A DNA stretch of 64,000 nucleotides, taken from Syntrophomonadaceae bacterium. GTDB taxonomy: Bacteria; Bacillota; DSM-12270; Thermacetogeniales; Thermacetogeniaceae. Below the pieces are notes generated by a model. It worked only from the letters and a program-made list of their open reading frames with translations. It did no database searches and was not told the origin of the DNA. The DNA is taken from positions 18,049-82,048 of the forward strand of contig DULK01000035.1 of the NCBI GenBank assembly GCA_012840385.1, read 5' to 3'. Every line of letters starts with the position of its first letter. Position 1 is the first letter of the stretch. Shown here one piece after another: positions 37,944 through 48,086 of this stretch. The translations under genes were made by a program, and so were the position numbers.

Positions 37944-39630
37944 GGCAGATACCATTAGCCATCAACTATTACTTCGAGCCGGTATGTTGAGGAGAGTGGC
38001 CGCCGGTGTTTATACACTTCTTCCGCTGGGATACCGTGTTGTGCAAAAGATCGAACGGATCGTTAGAGAGGAAATGAACCGTGCGGGCGGTGTGGAAATG
38101 TTGCTCCCCATTATCCAGCCCGCCGAGTTGTGGTATGAGTCGGGGAGATGGAACGTCTACGGGCCCGAATTGTTCCGTTTAAAGGACCGGCACGACCGCG
38201 ACTTCTGTTTGGGGCCCACTCATGAAGAGGTGATTACCGACCTGGTCCGACAGGAAGTGAAGTCTTATCGCCAGCTTCCTCTCCTTCTCTACCAGATCCA
38301 GAATAAATACCGGGATGAACGGCGGCCGCGATTCGGCTTGTTGCGGGGGCGGGAATTTATCATGAAGGATCTTTATTCTTTTGACAGAGATGAAGAGGGG
38401 TTGGAGATCAGCTACCGCAAGATGTACGAGGCCTATACCAGGATATTCACCCGCTGCGGACTCACCTTTCGGGCCGTTGAAGCGGATTCCGGTGCTATCG
38501 GCGGAAGTGATACACACGAGTTTATGGTGCTGGCCGATACAGGGGAGGCAGAAATTGTTTACTGCACAGGCTGTGATTATGCAGCGGATGTAGAAAAGGC
38601 ACCTTGTAGAGCCGAAACCAAAGATGCTTGTGAGGAGATGCTGGATACCGAACTGGTTGCAACACCGGGTGCCCGCACCGTCCGGGAAGTGGCAGAATAT
38701 CTCAATGTAACACCTGAACGGATCATTAAAACATTGCTCTATGAAGCCGATGGCGAGCTTGTTGCGGTGCTCGTCAGAGGGGATCGCAACGTAAATGAGA
38801 TTAAAGTAAAGAACTTTCTCGGCGTCAATCAAATTGAAATAGCATTAGAAAATGGATCTGAGGAAAAGTACGGGTTACCGTTAGGCTATGTGGGTCCAGT
38901 TGGCTTGAAAGAAAAAGGTGTAGTTAAGATTTTAGCAGACGGAGAGGTCCGGTATTTGAGAAACGCCGTAGCCGGAGCAAACCGAATGGGTTTTCATTAC
39001 CGCAACGTTAACCCAGATAGGGACTTCGTAGTTGATAATTACGGAGATTTCAGGGTCGCGGAGGAAGGGGATTCGTGCCCATGCTGCCATCAGCCGCTTA
39101 AAATGAGGCGCGGTATCGAAGTGGGGCAGATCTTTAAACTGGGCACCAAGTACAGCAAAGCATTAGGCGCAACGGTCTTGGACGAACAGGGAAACGAGAT
39201 CCCGATCGTTATGGGATGTTACGGTATTGGCATTACCAGGACGATGGCTGCTGCGGTCGAGCAGGGACATGATGAGGACGGAATTATCTGGCCGGTTGAC
39301 ATAGCACCTTTCGAGGTCGTTATAATGGCCGTAAATCAACGGGATTCCTTACAAACCGAGATTGCCGAAAAAATCTACGAGGATTTAAGGAATGCCGGCA
39401 TTGATGTCATCTATGATGACCGTACCGAACGCCCTGGGGTAAAATTCAAGGACGCCGACCTGATCGGGTATCCCATCCGTCTGGTGGTTGGCAACCGGGC
39501 TGTAACAGATAATCTGCTTGAGATTAAACTGCGTTCAACGGGAGAAATTATTTATAAAGAAAAAGATGAAGCGGTTAGTTATCTGCGCGAAGTTCTAAAC
39601 AGATTGAGAAAGGATAATAATCTTACCTGA
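37894..39630 (+). CDS. proS: Prolyl-tRNA synthetase (bacterial type with editing domain)
   Basis: ProRS (578 aa) charges tRNA-Pro. Class II motif 2 is seen in [26 protein letters not shown] with [24 protein letters not shown]. An INS editing domain for Ala-tRNA-Pro (about residues 225-405) interrupts the core, as in bacterial ProS. Motif 3 reads [22 protein letters not shown]. The C-terminal anticodon domain follows. The start ATG 37894 is inside ispG, with GGAAAGGGAG upstream. Confidence 0.97.
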   Translation: MRVTQALIPTLREVPAEADTISHQLLLRAGMLRRVAAGVYTLLPLGYRVVQKIERIVREEMNRAGGVEMLLPIIQPAELWYESGRWNVYGPELFRLKDRHDRDFCLGPTHEEVITDLVRQEVKSYRQLPLLLYQIQNKYRDERRPRFGLLRGREFIMKDLYSFDRDEEGLEISYRKMYEAYTRIFTRCGLTFRAVEADSGAIGGSDTHEFMVLADTGEAEIVYCTGCDYAADVEKAPCRAETKDACEEMLDTELVATPGARTVREVAEYLNVTPERIIKTLLYEADGELVAVLVRGDRNVNEIKVKNFLGVNQIEIALENGSEEKYGLPLGYVGPVGLKEKGVVKILADGEVRYLRNAVAGANRMGFHYRNVNPDRDFVVDNYGDFRVAEEGDSCPCCHQPLKMRRGIEVGQIFKLGTKYSKALGATVLDEQGNEIPIVMGCYGIGITRTMAAAVEQGHDEDGIIWPVDIAPFEVVIMAVNQRDSLQTEIAEKIYEDLRNAGIDVIYDDRTERPGVKFKDADLIGYPIRLVVGNRAVTDNLLEIKLRSTGEIIYKEKDEAVSYLREVLNRLRKDNNLT

Positions 39631-39632
39631 TG

Positions 39633-39661
39633 TTGCAGAAAAATTTAAGTTTTGTTATAAT
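39633..39661 (+). promoter_or_regulatory. Sigma-A promoter for rimP-nusA-infB
   Basis: TTGCAG (39633-39638) and a perfect TATAAT (39656-39661) are 17 bp apart. The promoter lies just after proS and replaces the position of polC in the B. subtilis order. Confidence 0.8.
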
Positions 39662-39688
39662 TTCAAATGATGTAACGGTAAATGCTTG

Positions 39689-39728
39689 CAAGGAGGTTGT
39701 TCCTTGAGAGTGGGTTGATGCCCACTCT
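39689..39728 (+). promoter_or_regulatory. Tandem hairpins in the rimP leader
   Basis: The first stem is CAAGGA (39689-39694)/TCCTTG (39701-39706), which hides an AAGGAGG sequence. The second is the perfect 8-bp stem AGAGTGGG (39707-39714)/CCCACTCT (39721-39728) with the loop TTGATG. Only a weak T-rich tail follows. They could attenuate the nusA operon or control its translation. The stems are seen; the role is inferred. Confidence 0.5.
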
Positions 39729-39765
39729 TTCATATTATTGATAACGTTTAATGCGGGGTGTTTTT

Positions 39766-40224
39766 TTGAAAAAGGAAAAGATATATAAAATTATAGAAGA
39801 GCTTCTTGAGCCTCTGGCAGTTACCCGGGGAATTGAACTGGTAGATGCAGTCTATGAAAAAGAAGGAAGCAAATGGTTTTTGCGTATTTATGTCGACAAA
39901 CCCGGAGGCATTCAACTTAATGATTGCGAAGAAATCAGCGGTTTTTTAAGTGAAAAGCTGGATGCTGTTGACTTGATTCCACACCAGTATTATCTGGAGG
40001 TTTCATCACCCGGTATTGAAAGGCCGCTCAGGAAACCCGGGGATTTTATCAGATTTCGCGGAAGGGATATCACACTGCGAACCAATGTGCCAATTCAAGG
40101 TCAGAAAAATTTCTGTGGAAAGCTTGTCGACTATGTTGAGGACCAGGTGCTTCTTGAAACAAAATCAGGTCCTATCAAAATATCGATTAATTTGATCGCA
40201 AAAGCTAAACTTAAAGTTTTCTGA
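39766..40224 (+). CDS. rimP: Ribosome maturation factor RimP
   Basis: RimP (about 152 aa) is needed for 30S maturation. The sequence LAVTRGIELVDAVYEKEGSKWFLRIYVDKPGGIQLNDCEEIS is the family signature, and YYLEVSSPGIERPLRKPGDF marks the second domain. TTG 39766 is preferred, with GGGGTG 5 nt upstream; ATG 39751 is in frame, with no site. It begins the rimP-nusA-infB operon. Confidence 0.95.
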   Translation: MKKEKIYKIIEELLEPLAVTRGIELVDAVYEKEGSKWFLRIYVDKPGGIQLNDCEEISGFLSEKLDAVDLIPHQYYLEVSSPGIERPLRKPGDFIRFRGRDITLRTNVPIQGQKNFCGKLVDYVEDQVLLETKSGPIKISINLIAKAKLKVF

Positions 40225-40257
40225 TGTTTTGGAGTTTTGAATGAGGAGGTGAAATTT

Positions 40258-41346
40258 GTGAATCTAGAATTTATCAATGCTCTTAAGGAGATTGAAAAAG
40301 AAAAGGGTATAAGTGCCGAGGTATTGTTACAAGCCATAGAACACGCCCTTTTGACCGCTTACAGAAAGAATTTCGGTTCAGCTCAAAACGCCCGCATAGA
40401 AATAGAGAGGGATACGGGAGAGATCAAGGTTTTTGCCAAAAAGAATGTTGTAGAGGCCGTAACAGATCCCAGGCTTGAAATTACACCTGAGGAAGCTAAG
40501 AGACTTAATCCGGCTTACGACGGCAGTTCCGATACGGTTGAAGTAGAGGTAACACCCAGTAATTTCGGACGGATAGCTGCACAAGCAGCAAAACAAGTAG
40601 TTGTACAGCAAATTCGTGAAGCGGAAAGAGGGCTTATCTACGAAGAGTTCTTAAGTCGCGAAGGTGATATCGTAACAGGTGTAGTCCGCCGTCAGGAGGC
40701 AAAGAATATTTATATCGACCTGGGGCGCGCCGAGGCACTACTGGCGCCATCTGAGCAGATCCCGACGGAAAAGTACAACCGGGGTGACCGCATCAAGACG
40801 TACGTAACCGAAGTAAAGAAAACCACAAAAGGCCCCCAGATCCTTGTGTCCCGGACGCATCCAGGACTGTTAAAGCGCCTGTTTGAACTGGAAGTGCCCG
40901 AAATTTATGAAGGAATTGTTGAACTGAAAGCAGTTGCCCGAGAGCCCGGGACGCGTTCCAAGATTGCCGTATATTCAAAAGACGAGAATGTTGACTCAAT
41001 TGGAGCCTGTGTCGGCCCCAAAGGGATGCGCGTACAGGCGATTGTTAACGAACTTAGAGGCGAGAAGATAGACATTATTAAGTGGAGCAGCAATCCCAAA
41101 GAATTTGTAGCCAATGCATTAAGCCCCGCTAAGGTTATCCTTGTTGCTATAAATGAGGAAGAAAAAATTGCGAAAGTAGTTGTTCCAAACAACCAGCTTT
41201 CTTTAGCTATCGGAAAAGAAGGCCAAAACGCCCGTCTCGCTGCGCGTCTGACCGGGTGGAAAATAGATATCAAAAGCGAGTCTCAGTTACATGAAAGCAG
41301 TGAGGAATTAACTGAGGAACAAGAGGTGGTCCATGATAATGGCTAG
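40258..41346 (+). CDS. nusA: Transcription termination/antitermination factor NusA
   Basis: NusA (362 aa) modulates RNA polymerase pausing and termination. It has an N-terminal polymerase-binding domain, an S1 domain (EGDIVTGVVRRQEAKNIYIDLG) and two KH domains (GACVGPKGMRVQAIVNELRGEKIDI and IGKEGQNARLAARLTGWKIDI). The acidic C-terminal AR repeats of E. coli NusA are absent, as usual in Firmicutes. GTG 40258 has AGGAGGTGA before it; TTG 40237 is upstream of that site and rejected. Confidence 0.97.
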   Translation: MNLEFINALKEIEKEKGISAEVLLQAIEHALLTAYRKNFGSAQNARIEIERDTGEIKVFAKKNVVEAVTDPRLEITPEEAKRLNPAYDGSSDTVEVEVTPSNFGRIAAQAAKQVVVQQIREAERGLIYEEFLSREGDIVTGVVRRQEAKNIYIDLGRAEALLAPSEQIPTEKYNRGDRIKTYVTEVKKTTKGPQILVSRTHPGLLKRLFELEVPEIYEGIVELKAVAREPGTRSKIAVYSKDENVDSIGACVGPKGMRVQAIVNELRGEKIDIIKWSSNPKEFVANALSPAKVILVAINEEEKIAKVVVPNNQLSLAIGKEGQNARLAARLTGWKIDIKSESQLHESSEELTEEQEVVHDNG

Positions 41347-41614
41347 GATTAAAAAAGTTCCTCAGCGTATCTGCGTGGGGTGCCGGCAGACGAGGGGAAA
41401 GAAGGAATTAATCAGGATAGTTCGGACACCGGAACAGCAGGTTGTCATTGATCCCACAGGCAAACGTTCGGGAAGGGGCGCCTACATCTGTAGGAATATT
41501 GCCTGCTTGCAGGCGGCCCTGTCAGGCAAGCACCTGCAGCATGCTTTAAAATCCGAAGTCCCTAGTGAAGTGGTCGAGGACTTGATCAAATCCCTTTCGG
41601 GTGAGGCGAATTGA
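41339..41614 (+). CDS. rnpM: RNase P modulator RnpM (YlxR)
   Basis: This 91-aa YlxR-family protein binds RNA. In B. subtilis it was renamed RnpM for its effect on RNase P. The marks are VPQRICVGCRQTRGKKELIRIVRT and the GRGAYICRN motif, here with CxxC-like Cys pairs. ATG 41339 is 9 nt after AGAGGTGG; ATG 41333 is an in-frame alternative with too-short spacing. It overlaps nusA slightly. Confidence 0.94.
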   Translation: MARIKKVPQRICVGCRQTRGKKELIRIVRTPEQQVVIDPTGKRSGRGAYICRNIACLQAALSGKHLQHALKSEVPSEVVEDLIKSLSGEAN

Positions 41615-41913
41615 ATTCACCGCTCGCTCTGTTGGGACTTGCAAAGCGGGCCGGAAAACTTGCTTCGGGGATGACCAACTGTTTACATGCGATCCGAAAT
41701 AAACAGGCAAAGCTAATTATTATCGCTAAAGATGCGGGAGTTAACAAAAAAAAGATAATCAGGGTCTGTCTTGCAGAAAGAATCAAATATGTGGAATATG
41801 GGACTAAAGATGAGTACAGAAGAATACTCGGCTGTCCGTCATGCTTTTGGGCGATCTTATCGAGAGAATTGAGTCAAGGATTCTTGGCCCAAATACAAAG
41901 ACGGGAAGATTGA
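41611..41913 (+). CDS. rplGA: L7Ae/L30e-family ribosomal protein (YlxQ/RplGA)
   Basis: This 100-aa L7Ae-type protein binds kink-turn RNA. The N-terminal LALLGLAKRAGKLASGMTNCLHAIRNKQAKLIIIAKDAG is characteristic of the nusA-infB operon paralogue. The TTG start at 41611 overlaps the rnpM stop. The C-terminus (SQGFLAQIQRRED) is short. The precise role on the ribosome is not known. Confidence 0.9.
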   Translation: MNSPLALLGLAKRAGKLASGMTNCLHAIRNKQAKLIIIAKDAGVNKKKIIRVCLAERIKYVEYGTKDEYRRILGCPSCFWAILSRELSQGFLAQIQRRED

Positions 41914-41938
41914 CACTCAAAATAGTGGGGGTGATTAA

Positions 41939-44191
41939 ATGGCAAAAACTCGGGTTCATGAAATAGCCAAGGAACTTGGGCTAAACAGCAAAGACCTTAC
42001 TGCCCGTTTACAGCAAATGGGTTTTTCGGTAAAAAATCATATGAGTACTCTGAAAGAAGACGAGGTTAAAAGGATAAGACAATTGTTCAGCAAGAAAGAA
42101 ACTCCTAATACCCCGAAAGCGGTAAAGAAAGAACTCGGTAAGGAGCATAAGGAACCCCAAAAGGAGCTAAAAAAGGAACGCCGGAAAGAGTACAAGAAAG
42201 AACATGCAGTGACAAAAAAAAGACCACAAGAAGTTTTTGAGGATGAGTCTAGAAAGCACAACCTGGAACATGAGGAATACAGGAAAAAAGTTTTAGCCCG
42301 TAAAGAGGAAATCCGGCGCTCGCAAGAACAAAACCAGCGCAAATTGCTTTCCAAGGTGGCTAATATTTCCACCCACGGCCACGGAAAAAGGAAGCGAAAA
42401 GGATCTGCTCACGCGACTTCTAGCGTGGGGCCCACGAAGATACTGATCGGAGAAAAGATCACTGTTCAGGAACTGGCAAATCGCATGCAAGTTGAAGGAA
42501 GCGATGTAATCAAGAAATTAATCGAGCTTGGCGTCATGGCCGCTTTAAATCAAGAGATTGACAGTGACACTGCAATTCTCGTTGCCGGGGAATTCGGGAT
42601 AGAGGCAGAAGTTGAAACTGAGGTTGGAAAATTTGAAGCATTCATCGAGGATACACCGGACGATCCCGATCAGCTTGAACCGAAACCGCCTGTAATCACC
42701 GTCATGGGTCATGTTGACCATGGGAAAACATCCTTGTTGGATGTAATTCGCCATACAAACGTAACGGCGACAGAGGCAGGAGGAATTACCCAGCACATAG
42801 GTGCCTACCAGGTTGAAGTGAAAGGTAAAAAGATAACCTTTCTCGATACCCCCGGTCACGAGGCCTTTACAGCAATGCGGGCCCGCGGAGCCGAAGTAAC
42901 AGATATCGCAGTTCTGGTGGTTGCTGCCGATGATGGGGTTATGCCTCAAACGGTAGAGGCCATTAACCATGCTAAGGCAGCCGGGGTTCCCATCATTGTC
43001 GCAATTAATAAAATTGACAAACCACAAGCGAATCCCGATCATGTGAAACAGCAGCTGACCGAGTACGGCCTTGTTCCGGAAGAATGGGGAGGAGACACAA
43101 TTTGCGTACCCGTTTCTGCTAAAACCAAAGAAGGTTTAGATCAACTGCTGGAAATGATTTTGCTTGTCGCAGAAATGGAGGAACTGAAGGCAAACCCGAA
43201 CCGTCCTGCCCGCGGAACAGTAATAGAAGCCCAGTTGGACAAAGGTAGAGGCCCTGTGGCAACGGTATTAATCCAAAAAGGCACACTGGAAATTGGGGAT
43301 TATGTTATAGCCGGTACCGCCCATGGAAGAGTCAGGGCGATGCTGGATTTCAAAGGCAGGCGCATTAAAAAGGCCCTACCTGCAACGCCTGTAGAGATTC
43401 TCGGCCTTTCTGAGGTTCCGAACCCGGGAGATCCTTTTGCGGTCTGCCAGGACGAAAAACTCGCACGACAAATTGTAGAAGAGCGCCTGCAGCAAAAACG
43501 GCAGCATGATATGGCAACCCGAGAGAAAGTAACGCTGGATGATCTCTTTAAGCAAATCCAGCAGGGTAAAGTTAAAGAGTTAAACCTCATTATCAAAGCC
43601 GATGTACAAGGATCGGTTGAAGCCCTGATCCAGGCGCTTACAAAGTTGAGCACCGACGAGGTAAGAATTAATCTCATCCATTCCGGTGTAGGGGCGATAA
43701 CGGAGACCGACGTCATGCTTGCTAGCGCTTCGGGCGGACTGATCATCGGCTTCAACGTACGTCCTGATAACAATGCTAAAAGAGCTGCCGAGCAACAGCA
43801 GGTTGAAATCCGGCTTTACAGGGTAATTTATGAGGTAATTGACGACATCAAGGCTGCCCTGGAAGGACTCCTCGAGCCGGAACTTCGAGAAGTTGTTATG
43901 GGACGGTCCGAGGTAAGGAATGTCTTTCATATACCGAAAGTCGGAGCGATCGCCGGTTGTTATGTTTCAGAGGGAAAAGTCGTCAGAAACGCCCGTGTAC
44001 GAGTTATCCGCGACGGTGTTGTTATCTATGAGGGCAGTATTGCTTCACTCAAGCGGTATAAAGACGATGTCCGTGAGGTGGTTCAGGGGCACGAATGCGG
44101 AATTGGCCTTGACAAATTTCAGGATCTCAAGCAAGGAGACATACTGGAAGGTTATTATATAGAAGAGGTAAAAAGGGCGCTCGAGCCTTAG
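41939..44191 (+). CDS. infB: Translation initiation factor IF-2
   Basis: IF-2 (750 aa) is a GTPase that places initiator tRNA. The N-terminus has an IF2N helix domain, then a highly charged Lys/Glu linker (about 50-150), a second IF2N domain, and the G domain with [32 protein letters not shown] and [12 protein letters not shown]. Domains III and IV complete it. ATG 41939 is preceded by GGGGGTG. ylxP, present next to infB in B. subtilis, is missing. Confidence 0.98.
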   Translation: MAKTRVHEIAKELGLNSKDLTARLQQMGFSVKNHMSTLKEDEVKRIRQLFSKKETPNTPKAVKKELGKEHKEPQKELKKERRKEYKKEHAVTKKRPQEVFEDESRKHNLEHEEYRKKVLARKEEIRRSQEQNQRKLLSKVANISTHGHGKRKRKGSAHATSSVGPTKILIGEKITVQELANRMQVEGSDVIKKLIELGVMAALNQEIDSDTAILVAGEFGIEAEVETEVGKFEAFIEDTPDDPDQLEPKPPVITVMGHVDHGKTSLLDVIRHTNVTATEAGGITQHIGAYQVEVKGKKITFLDTPGHEAFTAMRARGAEVTDIAVLVVAADDGVMPQTVEAINHAKAAGVPIIVAINKIDKPQANPDHVKQQLTEYGLVPEEWGGDTICVPVSAKTKEGLDQLLEMILLVAEMEELKANPNRPARGTVIEAQLDKGRGPVATVLIQKGTLEIGDYVIAGTAHGRVRAMLDFKGRRIKKALPATPVEILGLSEVPNPGDPFAVCQDEKLARQIVEERLQQKRQHDMATREKVTLDDLFKQIQQGKVKELNLIIKADVQGSVEALIQALTKLSTDEVRINLIHSGVGAITETDVMLASASGGLIIGFNVRPDNNAKRAAEQQQVEIRLYRVIYEVIDDIKAALEGLLEPELREVVMGRSEVRNVFHIPKVGAIAGCYVSEGKVVRNARVRVIRDGVVIYEGSIASLKRYKDDVREVVQGHECGIGLDKFQDLKQGDILEGYYIEEVKRALEP

Positions 44192-44205
44192 GAAAGGTGA
44201 AGAAA

Positions 44206-44568
44206 ATGGGCTTTCGCGTGAACCGTCTTGCGGAAGAAATTAAACGTGAGGTGACAGATATTGTCCGTAACCACTTGAAAGACCCCCGGATCAGCCATCT
44301 CACCAGTGTGACGGATGTAGAAGTGTCCAAAGATATGCGCTATGCTAAAATATTCGTGAGCGTTTACGGATCTGATGAAGAACAGGCCAAAACACTGGAA
44401 GGCCTTCAAAGAGCAAACGGGTTTATACGATCAGAATTGGGGAAGAGGATCCGTTTGCGCTATCTTCCGGAAATTACGTTTAATCTTGATACCTCGATCG
44501 AACAGGGGATCAGGATCAGCCAGATTATCGATAAAGTCTGTGATGAAAATAGGAAGGAAGAATTATGA
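44206..44568 (+). CDS. rbfA: Ribosome-binding factor A
   Basis: RbfA (120 aa) is a KH-fold 30S maturation and cold-adaptation factor. The sequence [52 protein letters not shown] is standard. ATG 44206 has GGAAAGGTGA upstream. GTG 44197 lies inside the site. It overlaps nrnA by 4 bp. Confidence 0.96.
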   Translation: MGFRVNRLAEEIKREVTDIVRNHLKDPRISHLTSVTDVEVSKDMRYAKIFVSVYGSDEEQAKTLEGLQRANGFIRSELGKRIRLRYLPEITFNLDTSIEQGIRISQIIDKVCDENRKEEL

Positions 44569-45554
44569 TAAAAAGGGATGTGGAAAATATTTTCAGAAAG
44601 GGTAATAATTTTTTGCTTGCCTCTCACCTCAATCCTGATGGCGATGCAGTGGGATCGTTACTGGGGTTGGGTTTGACGTTAAGAGAGTTGGGCAAGAACG
44701 TTACCATCACCTCTCCACATCCTGTTCCCCGTACCTTTTCTTTTTTACCAGGTTACGAGTTGATCCAGGAACCCGGCAACTTAAACAGTTTAACCTTTGA
44801 CGTAGGAGTCGTGTTGGACTGCACGGAAGTTGAACGCACAGGCAAAGAAACCGAAGGGTTGCTCAAAAACTGCAATACTCTATTGAATATTGATCATCAT
44901 GTCAGCAATACGAATTTCGGAAACTTAAATTTAGTGGATACGGACGCTGCCGCCACCGGTGAACTGATTTTTGAAATCCTCGAAGAGATGGGGGTTCCCA
45001 TTACGCCGGAAATCGCCACAAACCTGTACGTTGCCATCGTCACAGACACAGGCTCTTTTCAACACCAGAATACAACTGCCAGGTGTCACCGGAATGCGGC
45101 ATCCCTTTTAGGACTTGGAGCGGCGCACGCCAGGGCTTATCAGTTGCTATACGAAGAGCGCTCCTTAAAAAGCATGCGGCTTCTGGAAAAGTGTCTCAGG
45201 ACGCTGTCTGTCAGTGAGGACGGGTTAGTCGCCTGGATGGCCGTTCCTCAAAAATATTTAATTGAAACAGGGTGCGGCATAGAAGAATGTGAGGATCTTG
45301 TCAATTATCCAAAGTCAATAAGCGGGGTTGAGGTGGGTATTCTTTTCAAACAGGTCAGCAATAATGAGGTTAAAGTAAGTTTTCGCTCGAAAAGCTATGT
45401 TGATGTAAATAGTCTTGCTGCCAGTTTCGGAGGAGGCGGACATGAACGTGCAGCGGGTTGTACGGTTCACGGGACATTGAAGGATGTCGAAAGGAGAGTT
45501 TTAGCAGCAACTGTGAATTTCCTGCTTGACGCCAAGGGGGCAACCAGTACTTGA
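44565..45554 (+). CDS. nrnA: DHH-family oligoribonuclease/pAp phosphatase NrnA
   Basis: NrnA (329 aa) degrades nanoRNA (and pGpG) from the 5' end and dephosphorylates pAp. The motifs are [19 protein letters not shown] (DxD), [18 protein letters not shown] (DHH) and [10 protein letters not shown], with the DHHA1 domain [12 protein letters not shown]. It could complete c-di-GMP breakdown by removing pGpG, which links it to the HD-GYP protein in this window. It sits between rbfA and truB, as in many Clostridia. Confidence 0.95.
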   Translation: MIKRDVENIFRKGNNFLLASHLNPDGDAVGSLLGLGLTLRELGKNVTITSPHPVPRTFSFLPGYELIQEPGNLNSLTFDVGVVLDCTEVERTGKETEGLLKNCNTLLNIDHHVSNTNFGNLNLVDTDAAATGELIFEILEEMGVPITPEIATNLYVAIVTDTGSFQHQNTTARCHRNAASLLGLGAAHARAYQLLYEERSLKSMRLLEKCLRTLSVSEDGLVAWMAVPQKYLIETGCGIEECEDLVNYPKSISGVEVGILFKQVSNNEVKVSFRSKSYVDVNSLAASFGGGGHERAAGCTVHGTLKDVERRVLAATVNFLLDAKGATST

Positions 45555-45555
45555 A

Positions 45556-46482
45556 ATGGATGGCTTAATTAATGTACTCAAAGAGCCTGGCGTAACATCT
45601 CATGATGTTGTTTTATATTTGCGGCGGCTTTTCAAGATCCGGAAGATCGGCCATGCCGGGACGCTCGATCCCGGAGCCGCGGGTGTGTTGCCCATATGTG
45701 TGGGACAGGGGACACGGGTATCAGAATTTATGATGGAAAAGCCGAAGAGATACCGTGCCGAGATCACCTTCGGTATTGAAACCGACACCTATGATGCAGG
45801 TGGATCAATTGTCCGGAGACAACCCTACCGGCTTGAACTGCCCGAAATAGTAAATGTTTTAAAGAAATACCACGGCGAAATCAAGCAGGTTCCTCCGATG
45901 GTATCTGCAATTCACCATAAGGGCAAAAGGCTTTATGAGCTGGCCCGAGAGGGTAAGACTGTCGAACGCAAAGCCCGGCGGGTTGTTATATATTCGTTGG
46001 AACTTCTTTCCTTTTACGACACTTATCCGCACCCGCGCGCTCTTTTAGATATATCCTGTTCAAAAGGCACCTACATCAGAAGCCTCTGTGCTGATATAGG
46101 AAAAGCCCTGGGATGTGGTGCTTATCTTTCATTTCTGATCAGAACCGCCAGTGGCCCATTTAAACTGGAACATTCCTTCACACTTGATGAGATCGGCCAT
46201 CTTTGGCAGCAGCAGGACTATTCCTTTTTACTGCCGGTAGACTTTGCTTTACAGGATATACCTGCTTTCACCGTCAAGGATAAGGCTGTCGCAGTCATAT
46301 TAAACGGACTGCCGGTAGCACCCTCGGGTATCATGGGCGGCGTTGGCAACAGCAATCTTCCGAAACTTGTGCGGCTTTACGCCCCGAGCGGGAGATTATT
46401 GGCATTGGGGACTTACAAAGTACAGCAGGGAGGAACCTGGTTGTACAAACCCCAAAAAGTCTTTCGAACTCTGCAATACTAG
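45556..46482 (+). CDS. truB: tRNA pseudouridine-55 synthase
   Basis: TruB (308 aa) forms pseudouridine 55 in the T-loop of tRNAs. The catalytic Asp lies in KIGHAGTLDPGAAGVLPICVG; YRAEITFGIETDTYDAGG and YIRSLCADIGKALG are further signature parts. A C-terminal PUA-like domain is present (about 245-308). ATG 45556 lies 1 bp after the nrnA stop; its nearest purine-rich site is 15 nt away, so expression may depend on coupling. Confidence 0.96.
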   Translation: MDGLINVLKEPGVTSHDVVLYLRRLFKIRKIGHAGTLDPGAAGVLPICVGQGTRVSEFMMEKPKRYRAEITFGIETDTYDAGGSIVRRQPYRLELPEIVNVLKKYHGEIKQVPPMVSAIHHKGKRLYELAREGKTVERKARRVVIYSLELLSFYDTYPHPRALLDISCSKGTYIRSLCADIGKALGCGAYLSFLIRTASGPFKLEHSFTLDEIGHLWQQQDYSFLLPVDFALQDIPAFTVKDKAVAVILNGLPVAPSGIMGGVGNSNLPKLVRLYAPSGRLLALGTYKVQQGGTWLYKPQKVFRTLQY

Positions 46483-46502
46483 AAACACAAAAGAGGTTTG
46501 CT

Positions 46503-47471
46503 ATGAAGGTAATCGAAAGCCTGGAAAATATACCCCTTTTGGATAGAAAACCCGTTGTTGCATTGGGAAACTTCGATGGCGTCCATATCGGCCATCGGCA
46601 TTTGTTAAAGGAAATGATAGACTTCTCACTGCAGACCGATACAGTACCTGCAGTTTTTCTCTTCCATCCACACCCCCAGAAGGTGCTTGACCCTGCAAAC
46701 GCTCCCAAGCTACTTCTGGACCTTGAGAAAAAGATAGAGATTTTCGAATCTTTGAATATTGAAATTGCTTTTATTATTCCCTTTAACAGGGAGATCGCCT
46801 CCTTTACTCCGGAGGAGTTTGTGGAGGAAATTATGCTGAAAAAGCTCCGAGTTCAGGGTGTTTTTGTGGGCTTCAACTATAGATTCGGCTGCGGTGCAAC
46901 CGGAACTCCTGAGTTGCTCGTTCAATATGGTAATAAATACCACTTTACTGTAAAGGTAATACCCCCGATTACACTGCACGGAACACTGGTGAGCAGTACC
47001 CGGATCAGGGATTTGCTAAATTCTGGTGATATCCAGAAAGCCAGAGAATTGTTAGGATACTGGCCCCTACTCAGAGGAAAGATAATAAGAGGTGACCAGC
47101 GTGGAAGAACACTCGGATTTCCAACCGCTAACATTGATTTGCCCGATGACCTGATTGTCCCCTGCTCCGGGGTTTATGCAGGACAGGCATTACTGGAGGG
47201 GAAACGGTATCCTGCCGTAGTTAATATAGGCTACCATCCTACCTTTTATAATACAAAAGACAAATTGATCGAAGCTCACCTTTTAGGATACCAGGGCTCT
47301 GCTTACGGCAAGAAGATAGAAATAGAATTGTACCAAAAGCTTAGAGAAGAGAAAAAATTCCCGGTAGTTGAGGAACTGGTCAGGCAGATAAAGAAGGATG
47401 TTCAGGATGCCCTCAGGATTTGCGGGCGAGAAAGGGTTAGTCTGGCTTTTTCGAGCAAACAACGGGTATAA
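46503..47471 (+). CDS. ribF: Bifunctional riboflavin kinase/FMN adenylyltransferase
   Basis: RibF (322 aa) makes FMN and FAD from riboflavin. The N-terminal adenylyltransferase domain shows VALGNFDGVHIGHRHLLKE and VGFNYRFGCGATG. The C-terminal kinase domain has RGDQRGRTLGFPTANIDLP and GVYAGQAL. The length and domain order are standard. It closes the rimP-truB-ribF run; a new promoter follows. Confidence 0.97.
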   Translation: MKVIESLENIPLLDRKPVVALGNFDGVHIGHRHLLKEMIDFSLQTDTVPAVFLFHPHPQKVLDPANAPKLLLDLEKKIEIFESLNIEIAFIIPFNREIASFTPEEFVEEIMLKKLRVQGVFVGFNYRFGCGATGTPELLVQYGNKYHFTVKVIPPITLHGTLVSSTRIRDLLNSGDIQKARELLGYWPLLRGKIIRGDQRGRTLGFPTANIDLPDDLIVPCSGVYAGQALLEGKRYPAVVNIGYHPTFYNTKDKLIEAHLLGYQGSAYGKKIEIELYQKLREEKKFPVVEELVRQIKKDVQDALRICGRERVSLAFSSKQRV

Positions 47472-47503
47472 TATATTAAAGGAAATGGCGAAAATGTAGA
47501 AGA

Positions 47504-47532
47504 TTTACACATACCTTAAACTGTGATAAGAT
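47504..47532 (+). promoter_or_regulatory. Candidate sigma-A promoter before the two small genes and rpsO
   Basis: TTTACA (47504-47509) and TAAGAT (47527-47532) are 17 bp apart. It lies about 47 bp before the TTG start of the 71-aa gene. Confidence 0.5.
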
Positions 47533-47578
47533 GAATTTAACATGATTAACCTGGTTTTACAAAGAAGGAGGTATCCAC

Positions 47579-47794
47579 TTGGGACTGCCGGTGATAGATG
47601 AGTATCACCAGGACCTTAATAAGTTTGTTCAGCGGATTTCTGAAATTTGCATGAGCGGCGAATTCCTTGCCCTAAAAAAAGAATTGGAAGGCATTTATAA
47701 CCGGTATAATGTAGAGGAGGCTTCCATTCTTGCTTTTCAAGATGCGCTATATGCCATCATTGCTCAAGAAGGGGTGGAGTTGAGTAATTTATAA
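47579..47794 (+). CDS. Small helical protein of unknown function
   Basis: I do not recognise this 71-aa protein. It is acidic and predicted all-helical (VIDEYHQDLNKFVQRISEICMS and RYNVEEASILAFQDALYAIIAQEG), with no membrane segment. The TTG start at 47579 has a strong AAGGAGGT site, and a good promoter lies upstream, so it is probably real. It is followed 28 bp later by another small gene; the pair could act together. Confidence 0.65.
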   Translation: MGLPVIDEYHQDLNKFVQRISEICMSGEFLALKKELEGIYNRYNVEEASILAFQDALYAIIAQEGVELSNL

Positions 47795-47822
47795 GGGCTA
47801 AGGGCGAGGAGAATAACAGCAG

Positions 47823-48044
47823 ATGAAAGTGATCATCACTGAGCATGCTAAAAAAAGATTAAATAACCTCCGTCAAGAGAAAATAACAATAGATGATATA
47901 ATACAGGCAGCTAGAGAGATTCCGGCACAGGTCCCAAGCGCAGCGCGATTTCGTGGTTTTTTAGCAAAATCAGGCCGCATTTTTGATTTAGTAGTCAAGG
48001 ATATCCCTTCGGGACGCCTTGTAATAACCGTTATCGGTAAATAA
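47823..48044 (+). CDS. Small DUF4258-like protein
   Basis: This 73-aa basic protein opens with a helix HAKKRLNNLRQEKITIDDIIQAAR and ends with beta strands, RFRGFLAKSGRIFDLVVKDIPSGRLVITVIGK. This helix-then-sheet layout resembles the DUF4258/RelE-like small folds, but the match is by eye. It lies directly before rpsO. With the preceding acidic helical protein it could form a two-gene pair of the toxin-antitoxin kind; nothing in the sequence proves that. Confidence 0.6.
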   Translation: MKVIITEHAKKRLNNLRQEKITIDDIIQAAREIPAQVPSAARFRGFLAKSGRIFDLVVKDIPSGRLVITVIGK

Positions 48045-48086
48045 TTTAAAAAAGGAAATAGCGAATAAATGAGGAGGTTTAGTCAA

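Noticed and set aside
38179..38832. Long minus-strand frame (217 codons) opposite proS
   Set aside because: It lies wholly inside a strongly conserved prolyl-tRNA synthetase, has no ribosome site, and its translation is Cys/Phe-rich and unlike any protein; it is a codon-bias shadow.
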